DNA of 64,000 bases from Macrosoma leucophasiata (GCA_036365455.1 JAWQUS010000020.1:9459001-9523000), one strand, 5' to 3'; counted from the stretch's first letter, positions 1 through 11,803 are shown. The notes: generated by a model from the sequence alone, not told the origin. Numbers and translations: made by a program.

Positions 1-1316
1 CATAACTCGAATCCCATCGTACCAAACTTGTATTATTAATTTATTTGCTAATTTTATTGAAAAGACATAAAATGAAGGGTAATTGAAACCTTAATTTCAT
101 TCAATTTTAAAGTCACGAACTGACAGACGTTAACAAAAAACACAATGGGTAAAAGTAGCTCGTCTAAAGATAAAATCAGCTAACTCCATCCACAGTGTGC
201 TAATAGAAACCTTTAGCCAAAGAGGCGATCGATCGACAGAATTGAGATACAATACCGAATTCAAATGAGCGATCGTACGTAACGAATGGCCGACATCCGT
301 CGCGTCACAGTGGGTATTTGTTACACGCGGGGGGTCAGCAGGGAAGCACGTTCCCAACATTCTTTCCGAAATAACGCGTAGGGATGCAAGACGATATCTT
401 TTGATTTAAAATTGTAAAAGCATCGATGTTAACTGTTGCAGATAATTGATGCATCGAGATAATCCTAATCCTAAACGATATTTTAAACATCGATCTTAAT
501 GTATTGACGCTGATTCATAATAAATTGAACAATAATTAGCACGAATTACTTAACGTTGCTAAGGTTGCTATAGGTAAAAGTGGACTGGCGGAAAAAAAAA
601 AAGTAACAAGAAAGCGTAATGCGATGTTTGTTTCCATTCACCGTAGGTAGTTCTAATATTATAAAAATACAGAAACGGATGGATTCACTTGAATAGGTGG
701 ACGGGTGGACGAGTAGATGGGTGGATAGTTGGTTGGATATACCGAGGGATAAACTGGCCGTCAGGTAGACACATAGATAATAGAGAGAGTGAAAGAGAGA
801 GAAATGAGTTCATACTATGTATAATATTATTTTGTGTTTTATATTATTCACCATTTAGTAAAGAACTTCATTCATAACGAGGATCCTCCACACGTACACC
901 ACATTACATAATTATATGTTATAACTATCAGAATAAAATATTTTTTATAAGGTTTAGTTTAATAACAAAAACGATATATCGATGTTTACTTTTATGCTGT
1001 TTGCTTCCCTATAACACCCCATCGCATATGTTCCGCCACATTGCCGATTAATCACTTCACACTTACGACTCCGAACAAAAATTTCTAGTGAATAGGATAA
1101 TTTTTCTCGTAGCTGTAAAACGGAGCGGTCGTTAGCTCGATTTTTGAAGACTGCTCGAAAAATAATAGCGTGTTTTTGAGTGTTTTCCTCGAATGTACCG
1201 TTGCCTGTAAAATGCGAGAATTCGTACATGCATTGGAGTGGTCCGTTTTAAATTGCACCTTTGAACTGACATGCATAAACAGGAAAGTTGAGTTGCGACG
1301 AATTTATTATTTATAA
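1..1316. other. No gene seen
   Basis: AT-rich sequence without a supported gene or a repeat I recognise. Positions 693-740 hold imperfect GGTGGAC/GGATGG-type short repeats and 783-802 a GAGA-rich run. The short open frames on both strands have no motif and no coding character. Confidence 0.5.
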
Positions 1317-1566
1317 ACTAGCGACCCGCCCCGTCTTCGCACGGGACCTACCAGAATGTTGCTCAGGTTCAATGCGGCGAAATAAAATGAAATATGTAAC
1401 AATTTTTAAGTTAGGCCTTAACCGTTATAACTCTAAAATTTTATTCAGTAATTTTTCTGTGATACGCGTACGTTCACACATACAGGCAGACAAAAATAAA
1501 TTACAAATCAAACAAAAATATTCTTTCATTGGAAGAAGCCCAATGTTATTTTTATCTCAGATGCAA
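1317..1566 (-). mobile_element. Helitron-like element, family F fragment
   Basis: Begins on the plus strand with ACTAGCGACCCGCCCCGTC. Read on the minus strand this is a GC-rich hairpin segment followed by CTAGT, the usual 3' end of non-autonomous Helitron-like elements in Lepidoptera. A second copy of this end starts at 39166. The inner boundary is approximate. No coding capacity. Confidence 0.5.
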
Positions 1567-2162
1567 TAAAAATCACATTGACCTTAGTTTTAAATTACCA
1601 GTTTTGATTTTAGGGTAGATATGTCTATTGGAACTTATTATATTCATTTGCCACCAATACGAACTGCGCGATTGCTTGAAACTCAGTTTCCCCAGAAGAC
1701 TTTCGGATTTTTTAAAACCTATAATTTGAACTCTATCCCATTTATAATAAAGAACGAGGGCAAAATTTTGTCGGGTAAATTAAAAAATAACTGTTCATTA
1801 TTGTTCATGTAGGATTTAAACATAAACCTGTTATTTATCCGCGGTCACAAACTCATAAATTGGGTACAATAAATTTGGAGATATCGCGTTTGTTTGACGC
1901 AAACGTGTGGTAGGATTGTCGTAATTTGGTGTAGAAATTATAGAATTAGGATTTCAAAATGTGTAATGAAGTTGTGTAGGTTCTCAAATTTACTAATTTA
2001 CTATTAAGTTTAATAATATTTATAGAACAACGCTTTCATGTCCCAAGTACCTAATAAAGAGTAATATGTACCTATTATTAAATCAGATAATAGGTACATA
2101 TCCAAACTTCTAAGATGCCATTTTATAAATTGATAAAAGATATAGATCGAAGATAATCATTG
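1567..2162. other. No gene seen (hairpin at 2064-2101)
   Basis: AT-rich spacer. The open frame at 1621-1812 lacks any recognisable domain. The only structure noted is the hairpin listed separately. Confidence 0.45.
2064..2101. repeat. Perfect 15-bp hairpin, 8-base loop
   Basis: Arms 2064-2078 and 2087-2101 are exact reverse complements (ATATGTACCTATTAT) around a short loop. It is not part of a longer terminal-repeat element that I can see. It resembles the hairpins at 4364, 4787 and 55518. Confidence 0.85.
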
Positions 2163-2280
2163 CACCTCTTCGACTGCTCCATTTGGCTCTAAGGTTGACT
2201 GGGAGAGAATACCACTCAGTATTAAGTCCGCCTTATGAGCATTAATGTGCAAAAAGCTTAAATAAGTAAATAAATAAATA
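2163..2280 (+). mobile_element. Family O retroelement, 3' end
   Basis: Carries the family motif AAGGTTGACTGG, then ATTAAGTCCGCCTTATG, and ends in a (TAAA)n tail. Other copies are at 30065-30187 and 63720-63866. The simple tail marks a retroposed 3' end; the upstream part is not recognisable here. I know this 3' end as a widespread lepidopteran repeat but cannot assign a clade. Confidence 0.6.
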
Positions 2281-2735
2281 TTGAATGGTAGTGATACAAT
2301 AGGTATCTCCAATATAGGTCACCACAAATTTAACCTGATATTAAATAGAAAATATTAATCATTTGATATACGGATATATGTGAGTGAACACCTCATTGTT
2401 TTATGAATCGAATACGAATAAAATCGTCAAATAAAACACGAAATTATTAAAACAAACAACTCAGCGTTACAAAATACTTTTCCAAATTTCAAGAAACCAG
2501 CCTGCCGTATGATTCATTGTCTCTGGAAATCCGATGAGGACAAATTTTTATGAAATTCAAGTAGAAAACCAGCGGATGGAAGTTGCTTCTAAGGGTACCT
2601 CGTTATTTTTTATTTTGGGGGGAAGGAACGCGTTTTGTATGAGTATTTAAAATTTTCGTCTCGAGGCAGCATTGTGCGCTGGTTCAGGAAACCATTATGG
2701 CGCCATATGCGGGTGTCATACGAGTTTTGGTGATA

Positions 2736-2800
2736 GCGTTCGTCATTTGTAAGACCCTTTTGTGTACCACTAAGGATATATTTTTCATAAAAACGAGCAG
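2736..2800. repeat. Local duplication, unit 1
   Basis: About 65 bp (core AAGACCCTTTTGTGTACCAC, then AAGGATAT and AAAACGAGCAG) that recurs at 2977-3020 plus 3309-3331. The second unit was later split by the family J insertion at 3021-3297. Confidence 0.75.
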
Positions 2801-2976
2801 TAAGTACGGCTTTTGGAAGGGTAAGTGATATACAGGTATTTTATTTGTTTCTTATATTCAGCAATGGGGGATGTAGGAGATGGTGCAAGGTCAGTTTGGT
2901 CAGTAAAAAAATATATTTTACACAATATTTATTTCTTTCTCGTGGTAGTACTCCATGTCCAAATTAAGGTTAAATG

Positions 2977-3331
2977 GCGTAGTCATTTACAAGACCCTTT
3001 TTGTGTATCACTAAGGATATCATCATCATTATCACTCCAGCCAAAAGACGTCCACTGCTGGACAAATCCTTCCCCAAAGACAACATTGTTGTGCATCATT
3101 AGGGTAAAAAATGCCATAATTGCCACGCTTGGCAGGTGGATTGGCGACCGCAGTCGCGGTAGTTTTATTGCGGGATGCTGATACCCGTTCCGAATGTTTT
3201 GACCGCCATTGTTCGGTTGACTGACTAGGGGAAGAATTCCCTTCCAAGGGAATTCTTCCACTAGTGGGCGGTGGGGTCGTCACGTCCCGACGCCAGGACT
3301 AAGGATATATATTTTTCTTAAAAACGAGCAG
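2977..3331. repeat. Local duplication, unit 2, split by a retroposon
   Basis: Second copy of the 2736-2800 unit. It reads continuously if the 277-bp element at 3021-3297 and one copy of its 11-bp target duplication are removed, so the duplication is older than the insertion. Confidence 0.75.
3021..3297 (-). mobile_element. Non-autonomous RTE-derived retroposon (family J), complete copy
   Basis: A 277-bp element on the minus strand flanked by perfect 11-bp direct repeats ACTAAGGATAT at 3010-3020 and 3298-3308. Its 3' end encodes the RTE-type C-terminal motif VQQWTSFG, then a GAT-rich tail (TGATAATGATGATGATA). Its 5' end is a GC-rich leader (GGACGTGACGACCCC). No reverse transcriptase lies between, so head and tail are joined without the body. 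The element at 18047-18290 has the same head and tail. This looks like a SINE-like derivative moved by the J LINE. An inner palindrome at 3231-3260 (GGAAGAATTCCC type) could fold. Confidence 0.8.
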
Positions 3332-3496
3332 CATAAATAAACATGCATGCATACTCTGAGACGTTATAATGTGAAATGTACTCGTATTTTATTCCTTGAA
3401 ACAGCCCGTATGATAAGAAAGGAATGAAATAAATTTCATTTACGTACGTCAGGGTCCTCTGGACGTCAAACTAGTAGACATCCTCTCATCCTCCGA

Positions 3497-3649
3497 ATGG
3501 AGACAGATCCCGAACGTCTAGGTGATTTGTGGAGTTTGATGAGCACTAGTCTCCCACTATCCGCCGTCTATTCCCCTAGACGGTGGGTGATCATGATGGA
3601 TTTCTCAGCGAAGCAGGTATACGGGGAACCGTACTGCGAGGACTGTTAA
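3497..3649 (+). CDS. Unidentified 50-codon open frame in a GC-richer block
   Basis: The frame starts at an ATG and ends at TAA 3647-3649; it stays open upstream to 3428, about 74 codons in all. The product begins METDPERLGDLWSLMS, contains VYSPRRWVIMMDFSAKQVYG and ends in CEDC. Base composition is richer in G+C than the flanks, which makes a coding origin plausible, but I recognise no domain. It could be a piece of a transposon protein or an unannotated exon. No splice sites were assigned. The start is uncertain because the frame extends upstream. Confidence 0.25.
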   Translation: METDPERLGDLWSLMSTSLPLSAVYSPRRWVIMMDFSAKQVYGEPYCEDC

Positions 3650-4363
3650 AGACAGTTTTTGGTAGAGCCACTAAACTGCCGCAAGGATACTACAACTATA
3701 TACTCCTGTGAGCGTGCATATACACTTACGTATACACGGCACTGAACGGGGTTGTGTTTGACAGCGCTGTTAATTAATGAACACAGGCTGTATAAAATAA
3801 AAGTGCTCGTATAAAAAAAAAATTGCAATCACATGTTTACGAACAGGACATAACCTCCATCTCACACTATCATTAATTTTACAAATCTGATTGCTATACC
3901 TAGAAATATATTAACAATCTAAATAAATGAATTGTAGAGCAAATAAATATTATTAATACCGGTTTTGCATGATCTCGTTTTATAAACTATCTCATCTACC
4001 ATTCTCCTATGTCAAGTGGGTTTATAAGAGACGGGATACTTAAATAAGTCTGTCATCATGTCAGATGTTTCATATAAATCGCACTGTTAACGACGTCGGC
4101 ACTCTATAAAATAGATTTTTAGGATTCCGTTCTCATGGGGGTCAAGTGGACCTTTACTCTTTGTTCTTTTACGTTACAGAGTTAGAGGGCTTATAATTAC
4201 ATGTCATGTTAGTACACTTTCACATATAGACAGAGATTACTGACAGTACTAATGTGGTTCGATTTTGAAAAAAAAATATATACTACGAGGGAAGGGGAAG
4301 AGGGCAGAGGGCAGGGGGAAGGAAGGCGAAAAGGCAATGCGCGCGCGCGGCTCGTACTTATAA
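3650..4363. other. No gene seen; short family B start
   Basis: AT-rich spacer. Near 4117-4150 it matches the start of family B (TTTTTAGGATTCCG) for a few tens of bases. A GCGCGCGCG run sits at 4339-4350. Confidence 0.4.
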
Positions 4364-4408
4364 AATTTGGCGGTAACAGGTGACTCCACCACCTGTTACC
4401 GCCAAATT
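4364..4408. repeat. Perfect 19-bp hairpin, 7-base loop
   Basis: Arms 4364-4382 (AATTTGGCGGTAACAGGTG) and 4390-4408 are exact reverse complements. There is no matching repeat further out, so it is a small fold-back and not an element end. Confidence 0.9.
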
Positions 4409-4786
4409 CCATTTTCCATTGCTAGAGTTCAAAAGCATAGGCACAGTCAGGGAGCTGTCCGCTTATCCAAAATCAATCTAATATAGCTTTTAGTGCCATT
4501 AAGGTGTCCATATGGTCAAGCGGCGAGTAATAGAGAGATAATACCAGATAATATAATAGAACATGCTCAACAGTGTTTGGATAAAAATGTAAACAAAAAA
4601 AAAAGAAAATTGAAAACTTAAAACTTAAAAATCATATCGACTTCAAAAAATCACTAAAATCTGTTTTCTGTTATTTTTCAGTTTTTAGTTGTGGTTTTTT
4701 GAAGTCGGTGTTTTTTTTAATAATAATTAGATTAATTTGCGAAATAATAAGTTAAAAGCGACACTCTTGTTACACTTACTTTTGTT

Positions 4787-4827
4787 ACGGACATTTAGCT
4801 GGCAGAGGGTGCCAGCTAAATGTCCGT
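4787..4827. repeat. Perfect 18-bp hairpin, 5-base loop
   Basis: Arms 4787-4804 (ACGGACATTTAGCTGGCA) and 4810-4827 are exact reverse complements around GAGGG. Same style as the hairpin 400 bp upstream but unrelated in sequence. Confidence 0.9.
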
Positions 4828-5579
4828 ACTTAAATATGCGAAAAAATTTACGGTACTTATTACATATGACGAAATTAAAAGAAAAACAATCAGGTAGGTT
4901 TTACAAGTAAACGAATTACCCAACGGAACCCTACATTGCACGGAACCCGCCACGCACTTGCCTGTTTTTAATGATTTCAAGCCTAGATTTGTATCGCGTT
5001 CCCATTTCGCTTAAGAATCCCTGTTATTTATTATCATTCACACCCCGAACGGTTTGAAATTATTATGTATAGTTGTTTTTTGAGCTTATAATTTAGCGGC
5101 TATCACGTTTCGAAATAATTAATACCGAATCTGTAATATGAAATGTCTGCAATATAAAATTTAGAGAGCATTTTGTATTCAAATCATTTTTAATTGAGAT
5201 TTATTTGCAAATTAAAAATATAAATCACATTTGATTTATATCGTCATATGGTATCAATTAAGAAATTTTATTTTTGTATATAGCTAAAATCTAAATCGAA
5301 TATACCCATAATTTAGGCCATCCTATATGTGGTAGAGTTGCAGTGGTAGAGCTTAATTTAACGGTCGGTCTAGAATTTTACGTACCGATCATATAAGAAA
5401 CCATTCAAAATAAACTCAAACCTTAGGGCATATTATACAACTCAGTTGACTTCATTCTAATCGCCACTGTGCAATACAATTAATTGATAAGAATCATTGT
5501 ATTGCGTCAAAGTTGATATAATGTGCGAATTACGACCATTTTAGGTAAACAGCAAGTTACTACGAAGCACCTTTAAATA
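4828..5579. other. No gene seen
   Basis: AT-rich sequence with no open frame of note and no repeat that I recognise. Confidence 0.45.
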
Positions 5580-5822
5580 ATTGTTTTATGTCATGCAAAC
5601 ATGCAAACAGTTCACATTGATGGTAAGTGAATAATATAGCCTTAAACATCCACAGGGATTGTAATGTAGATGCATTGCCACTGCTGACTACTTAGACCAA
5701 GTTGTTATACATACTTCTTTACTAGAAATTACAGGGTAGTAAATTACCACCTTACTGGAATACGATTCGTTCCAGATTCGCTTCTGGTGATAGAGCTCAA
5801 TCACTGGAGCTCTATCACCAGT
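5580..5822 (-). mobile_element. SINE-like family A, near full length, diverged
   Basis: On the minus strand it runs from CTGGTGATAGAGCTCC to the tail side (GTTCACATTGATGGTAAGTG read on plus). The first 38 bases form a 14-bp fold-back (GGTGATAGAGCTC). Clearly the same family as the cleaner copies at 22954-23249 and 23307-23608. Confidence 0.7.
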
Positions 5823-6470
5823 AGCATGTTTCGGTCATTGATTTACTTGTTTCAGTTATTAAATCGTTATCAATCGGTCTAGTCGTTTTGGAATAAATTG
5901 GCTCAGACAGGTGACAGAAAGAAAGACAGAAAGTGCGCACTACAACCATCTAAAAATCTATGAATTATGTTTTTATACAGGTTGGTAAAGATAGAAAACA
6001 ATAGTTAGATCAAGTCGAACTTGACTGGGAACTAATAACTTTATGAACGTGACTTAGCTATGAGCTTCGTGATCGAATTATGGTAAAGGAGAACAGTGGT
6101 GAAACAATTTATTGAATTTGTAAATCACTGTTGTTTTCATTCGATTCTAAATGAAATTACTTTTTAAATTAACTTGCATAGAGGTAAAGGGTCAACTATG
6201 GCTATGTTTGAGGATTCATATAGCAAAAGTTAACTTTCCCGAAAATTGCTGAGGTTGGAGAGTTTTTAATGATATAAAAGAGTGGCCTGAGACTCTACGA
6301 GACACCAATGCCACCTTGTCAACATCGGTAAAAAGATCGCCGCTCCTATTAATACATTGGAGCAGTAGAAGCTGAGACAGAGTGGGATGCCCCGGAGCCT
6401 AATCCGCGACGCGCGCGACTATATCGACGGCAATGACGACGACTTCAAGCATTTTATATTGAAAGTATTT
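5823..6470. other. No gene seen
   Basis: AT-rich spacer with no supported feature. Confidence 0.4.
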
Positions 6471-6832
6471 AAATAATAATAGCAACCCATTATACGTCCC
6501 ACTGCTGGGAACGAGTCTCTCCCCTTTTTTTTGAGGACTGGATTCTCTCCACCACGCTGCTCCAAAACGGATTGGTGGAGGTAGGTGGGTTAGTGGCCAA
6601 CCCACTGTCGGATGTTTTCAAACCGCCCATAAGGCCCCCGACAAGGTTTAACGACTGCTATCCTTCGATAGCAACCGGGACCGACAGCTTAACGTGCCCT
6701 CCGAAGCACGGAAACGCGTATTTAATTTGTCACTAGCGGTCACCCATCACACTACCGACTGCGCCCGTAGTCCTTAACCGAGTAGATCGCACCACACCAG
6801 CCGCTGGGCCATGCACGCTTCAATTAAAGTAA
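6471..6832. mobile_element. Dispersed repeat family K
   Basis: GC-richer block with CCCACTGCTGGGAACG near its left end and GCCCTCCGAAGCACGG in the middle. I know both strings from a very common lepidopteran interspersed repeat whose class I cannot fix from one copy. The small minus-strand open frame inside it (6399-6605) has no domain. Boundaries are approximate. Confidence 0.5.
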
Positions 6833-6883
6833 TTAAATACTGCGACATAAAGATATTTATGAGTACCAGTCTGGGTTAGGTGG

Positions 6884-7036
6884 GCAATGACGCCGTAGGC
6901 AAGGCACGCGTTACCTAACCTATGTATCGCCAGATGATGGTGTTCAATACTATCGTGTTCCCTTTATTGAGATGGTCATTTATGGTCCCGTAATTACTAT
7001 CACAGACTTAGAATGACTTAGACCTCAAGAATGGCA
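6884..7036 (+). mobile_element. SINE-like family A, 5' half
   Basis: Degraded 5' half (GACGCCGTAGGC, TATCGTGTTCC, GACCTCAAGAATGGCAACG). The 3' half is absent. It lies 30 bp from a minus-strand 3' half of the same family, so the two fragments converge. Confidence 0.55.
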
Positions 7037-7065
7037 ACGGAACTCGATTTTCTTTTTAATTTAAG

Positions 7066-7215
7066 AAAGGTGGTAAACAAGCATGCAGTTCACATTGATG
7101 TTTAGTGATGACTGCAGCCTTATAGACACTAACACAAAGACCAGAGGTCAAAATGCAGATGCGTTGCCACCCCTGAGGCCTTAGTTGTTTTGTCTCTGTG
7201 ATAGTTATTACGGGT
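7066..7215 (-). mobile_element. SINE-like family A, 3' half
   Basis: Reads AAACAAGCATGCAGTTCACA on the plus strand, the reverse complement of the family tail, then AATGCAGATGCGTTGCCAC. Stops mid-element. Confidence 0.65.
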
Positions 7216-7682
7216 TCTTGAATTATTTATGAATGCGCAGGAGCAAATCATTTTTCTTACCTAATCCATTCAGATTTTTCATTATCTCATTCGAATCGAA
7301 TCATATATTGCATTATGTTTTTTATCATACCAGGAACATATAGGCATAAGTTTAAAGGTATAAATATTAGAATATAACATTTAGTAGAAACTTTTCAAAA
7401 CAAAACTCGACCAGAACGATTTTTGTGAGAATGTTATACTTAGTAGGTTACCCCCAACTATCGATTGAGGGATTCCATGCTATCCGAGTAAGTGCTTAAG
7501 TATCCGACGAAAGTTTGGATAGATAGCTTATTGAAAACTGCCTGTAGTAGAAGCAGATCAATACTGTTAGCTGTGAACACATGAAGAACCTTCAGTCCAC
7601 GGTTTGATACAATTTATATTGATTTTTTTTTTCATATTAGTAATAAATTTTTCGCAGTAGCATAATAATATGCTAGTTTAGA

Positions 7683-7798
7683 AAGAGCTACATTTAGAAA
7701 TTAAAGAAAAAACGTCCTGAAAAATTTGACTTCGGACAGGAATCGAACCTGCGACCTCAGGATAACCAGTCCAGCCGCTTCACCACTAAGCTACTGAA
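7683..7798 (-). mobile_element. tRNA-headed SINE, family H
   Basis: The minus strand carries a tRNA-like module: A-box region AGCTTAGTGGTGAAGC and B box GGTTCGATTCC inside a good T arm (GCAGG/CCTGT). A body follows with TTTTTTCTTTAATTTCTAAA. The acceptor arms no longer pair well and there is no intact anticodon stem, so it is not a working tRNA gene. Related modules are at 33128, 40955 and 42507. Confidence 0.7.
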
Positions 7799-10589
7799 GG
7801 CTTACTAATGTCACTAAGATCCCCTTAAATGTCAAAGGAAAAAAATATAGCGAAATAATAATAGGTATGGTTTAGTGTTTGTGGTGGTACCTACACGTTA
7901 TAGGTCGAGGATACCCCCGAGCTATAGACATAGGCACCACCACATTACCTAATCATCCTACCAGCTGCGAAATAGTAGTTTTCCGCTAACCTGATAATTA
8001 ACAGTCATATAATGATTACTACAAACACCTACAATTACGAGCAGAATTAAACAATTTCAGGCCTGAGGGATACTAGGGATAGTTACACATTTGTACTAAA
8101 AACTTGGATTCTTATGTATGTCTTGATGTTTTCAGAGACAAGAAAGGCATCTTGTCATGTCTGAACATGTATTTCTATAATGACAAATTATTCTTATAAA
8201 TGTTTGTGCATTATACCAAGGAGTTTTAATGATAGTAGGCTACATCTACTTGGCTGACAGAATCTACGAAGAGTGAGTAAAAAATATTTGTATTCAATAT
8301 CCTATGTAAAGGTATGCCTTGAAATTGAAGGCAAAGTTATATGCAAACACACTCTCTCTGAATTCATCAATCCTTCCGCCATTTAGTGGTCCTATCTGTC
8401 GGCTTCTACTTAAAGTTACCAGTAGAAAAAAAATGCAGTAAAACTTTTTTGAAAACCTAACTTCAATTCAAATTTGTAACCGTGTCATACATATAAAAAT
8501 TGCTGAAGATTGAATGATTGATGATTCCCTCAAAGTATTAAATCTCTCGGTATTAAATTACCTACCATCATTTGTTCTTTCCCTCCTTCTTGGTATAAAA
8601 AAATGTTCTTGTGATCCGAATCGCAGATAAGTAGTCAATGCGAGTAGAAAATAAAATGTTTAAAAGTATTTTTTTTTTCATGTTTTGAACTAATTGTCCA
8701 TACGTACCCCTTTGTTGGTTACGTCGCATGCTATTTATAGTAGGTGAATATCAGGGCGTACTTCCGGAAACGCACAATAGTGTAACATAATTACTCATTA
8801 TAATAGCAACCCTTCGTACTTACGCTATTTTATATTTTATTGTAAAGGTGATGTCACAATAAGATAAAATCGCGACTATGTGCCGCTCAGTTTTTGCAAT
8901 CCCTTTAGGGTTTTTGTGACAAAAATTGAAGGTGTGAAGATTACAATTCAAGAAACTGAATTTTATCTTCACGGATTTTTGATCATCAATATCAAATCAA
9001 ATTCAAGACAAAGTCAAAATGTTATTTATCAATTGGGATTTCAAAAACCACTTATCTCTCTTTATCTATTTATATATAAGTAAAGTGATCTCACTGAAAC
9101 TTGAGAACGGCTTTCATGATTTGGCTTATGTAAGTTTAGGAATATTCATAGACGTCTACGAAAGATTTGAAACATTAAGAATTTGTAAGGAAATTAGTAA
9201 AAAAACAATTTCATTTTCCCATCCATGGTTCGTGCCTGTCAAATCATTAACACATACCTAACAGGCCATAAGCTGTGTTGTGTCGTCGATGTAACAGACA
9301 AACCACAGCGAAAACTAATATACGTCTTAAACACGTGATGGAAAAATCACAGTGAAAACTAATATGTATACGTATAAATTTAACAAGTAGGTATTTTGTA
9401 AAGGCATCAAACCAGGCTTCCTCGAAAGTTCTACGGCAAAACGGAAATATGCGAGCGAACTCATTGGCAAAACGTAGAATTACTACTACTATAAAAAGAA
9501 AAAAAGTAAATTAATAAGAAAACGAGACACGAAACAAACAAAATCAAAGCAAATAATTCGAGAAGTTGTTTCTGAAACACGAAGCCTTGTATTTAATACA
9601 CCCTCACATTGCCACTTCGCTACTATTATCAAATCTTATTTATATCGGCTATGCCAACATGCAATTACGATACACGATATGTCAATTACTCGTTTGAAAT
9701 ATGAAGCTGTATCATCTGTAGATAGCGTACTTGAATAAAATTAAAATGTCTTTCTACTACTACGAAAATTACGACGGGTTATATTATTTTAATGGTTCAG
9801 AAGTCTCATATCTTAGACATCAACTCGACTACTAATACAATAAAATTTGAATGCTGTAACTGTTTATTTAAATGCTTTACTATAGAAGTTTTCTTTTATA
9901 TGTATTTTTGTTAACTGAGACATGAGTCCAGGTCTTATGATGAAATCCAAGATCTGTGTGCGCTGGTGGTGGAAAATGCACAACGTTAATATTCAAGTTT
10001 TCACTTCTGCCGGCGCAACAGAAGTGAATCCATGGTTTTTTTTAAAATTTTTAGGTAACAAATAAGAGAGCTTGCATGGAATAGAAAAGCATTTTATCTG
10101 TCAGCGATCAAGCTACAGTAACAGAAGGATAGATTTCATTTGAAAATAAGTCAAACATTAAGTCAATTATGTATGTACACGATATTTAGTCAAATATTAT
10201 TAAGCCTTTCCCATGATGTTTACCACGATAGTGTGGAGGCTTCTTTACCGCCCATACGCCCATAACTAACAGACTTCCGTGACCAATCGTGACGGATAAG
10301 GCTAATTTATCACACCATGCTTCAATTTTATAATAACTCGCAGGTTGCGTGTGTGACAGAGAATATTCTATTAGTTGCGCTTGCTCGATTAATCTTCTAT
10401 GCTACGTTATTAGTGTCTAAGCTGGATTAATGATTGTTTGCTAAGTGATCGAGGCCAGTTTTTATTCTTGGCTTATCAGGTTTGCAATTTCTCTTTGTTT
10501 GGAGTTACGGTAATATCCATTTGATTATATTTAGTTGCTGCAAGTTTATGTTTGGTATACATTTTTTCAAGCAATCATCTCATTGATGT
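7799..10589. other. No gene seen (2.8 kb)
   Basis: AT-rich, with only short motif-free open frames (8880-9083, 9019-9261). Around 9300-9360 the string CACAG(C/T)GAAAACTAATAT occurs twice about 50 bp apart. 10250-10330 may be a decayed copy of family K but is too weak to call. Confidence 0.4.
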
Positions 10590-10740
10590 TTTTTTACGTA
10601 ATGGAGAAGGCAAAGAAATATGCAGTAGACATGGATAAGTAACTGCTACTGCAACAGCCTATAGACATCTACACGAGACCAGAGGTTATAATGTAGATGC
10701 GTTTCTACTCTGAGGCCTTGGTTGATTTACCCTGTATTTG
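10590..10740 (-). mobile_element. SINE-like family A, 3' half, degraded
   Basis: Retains the order CAGCCTATAGACATC, ACCAGAGG, AATGTAGATGCGTT, CTGAGGCCTTGG expected of a minus-strand copy. Preceded by TTTTTTACGTAATGG, the reverse of the A-rich tail. Confidence 0.6.
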
Positions 10741-11671
10741 TTATGGCCGATGATAAGTTTATTTTAGCTGCATACAAAATAAATTATTTTTGTTTGCAGT
10801 TACTTCAATCTCCAATCTCCAATCCGTCCGTCATCTTTGTGTTTGTGTATCTCATGTTAGAAAAGATAATCTTTAAAACTTTAAAGAGAATAAAATTAAT
10901 AGTTGCATAAAAAATGTACCGCCCCTCTATTATTATTTTTGTAAATAATTGACAAAACTGGACTGTTTATCGTGAGGACTCAGGTGTGATCGCAGCCCGA
11001 AGTCAATTCTTAAATTCACTACTGAAATATATTAGGCGTGTGAAATGCTGTCAAGGCTAATACAAATCCTCTAAAACAACGTCAAATCAAACCTACGACG
11101 CTTGAACCAAAAGCAAGTATCGGAAAATATTTGCGAGTAATAGACATTCAAATGAATTTATTCCTAGCACCTAGACATTTTCATCCCGCCGCCATAACCT
11201 TTATTGGTCCACCACGTATAAAGTTGGGGATAATACCAAAGCCAGTGCGCGTTCTATTTATTGCACTAATAAATATTTATGTCATAATCCGAAGTAATGG
11301 TGGCGCGGAACCGTGGATATACCCATCATAGGAACACCTGGTGTATAAACCAAGGGCGTTCAAATTAATCCCTTTCAAAGTTTCAATCCTCTTCGAAATT
11401 GTCGGCTCTTTGACGGATATGCGTTTACTTAGACCACCGGCGGATAAACTGTTTTTTCTTTTTGTTTGAGATAATACGTGGTTTTACTCTTGTGTTTTTT
11501 ACAATTTAGATCGTTTTTAGGGTTCCGTTTCCTAGTCAATTATTGTGTGTGACAGACTAGAAAAATTACATCTTAAACCTCGTGAGCGGCAGACTTGTCT
11601 ATAATATATTGTCAGGTACTAGCAGCCTGCACCGGCTTTACACGCGTGCAATTTGTACTTACATAGTCAAG
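10741..11671. other. No gene seen
   Basis: No supported gene. 11513-11560 matches the first bases of family B (TTTAGGGTTCCGTTTCC). The open frame at 11131-11331 has no recognisable domain. Confidence 0.4.
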
Positions 11672-11803
11672 ATCCTCAGGGGTGGCAACGCATCTGCACT
11701 TTGACCTCTAGTTAGTGTGTAGATGTCTATAGGCTGGAGTCGTCACTTAACATCCATGTGAACTGCAAGCTTATTTGTCACCACCATCACATAAAAAAAT
11801 TGA
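11672..11803 (+). mobile_element. SINE-like family A, 3' half with tail
   Basis: From CTCAGGGGTGGCAACGC through CATCCATGTGAACTGCAAGC to CACATAAAAAAA. Truncated at its 5' side. A Helitron-like piece abuts the tail. Confidence 0.75.

Noticed and set aside
4339..4350. GCGCGCGCG run as Z-DNA or promoter element
   Set aside because: Only 12 bases, with no nearby transcription-start signals or gene.
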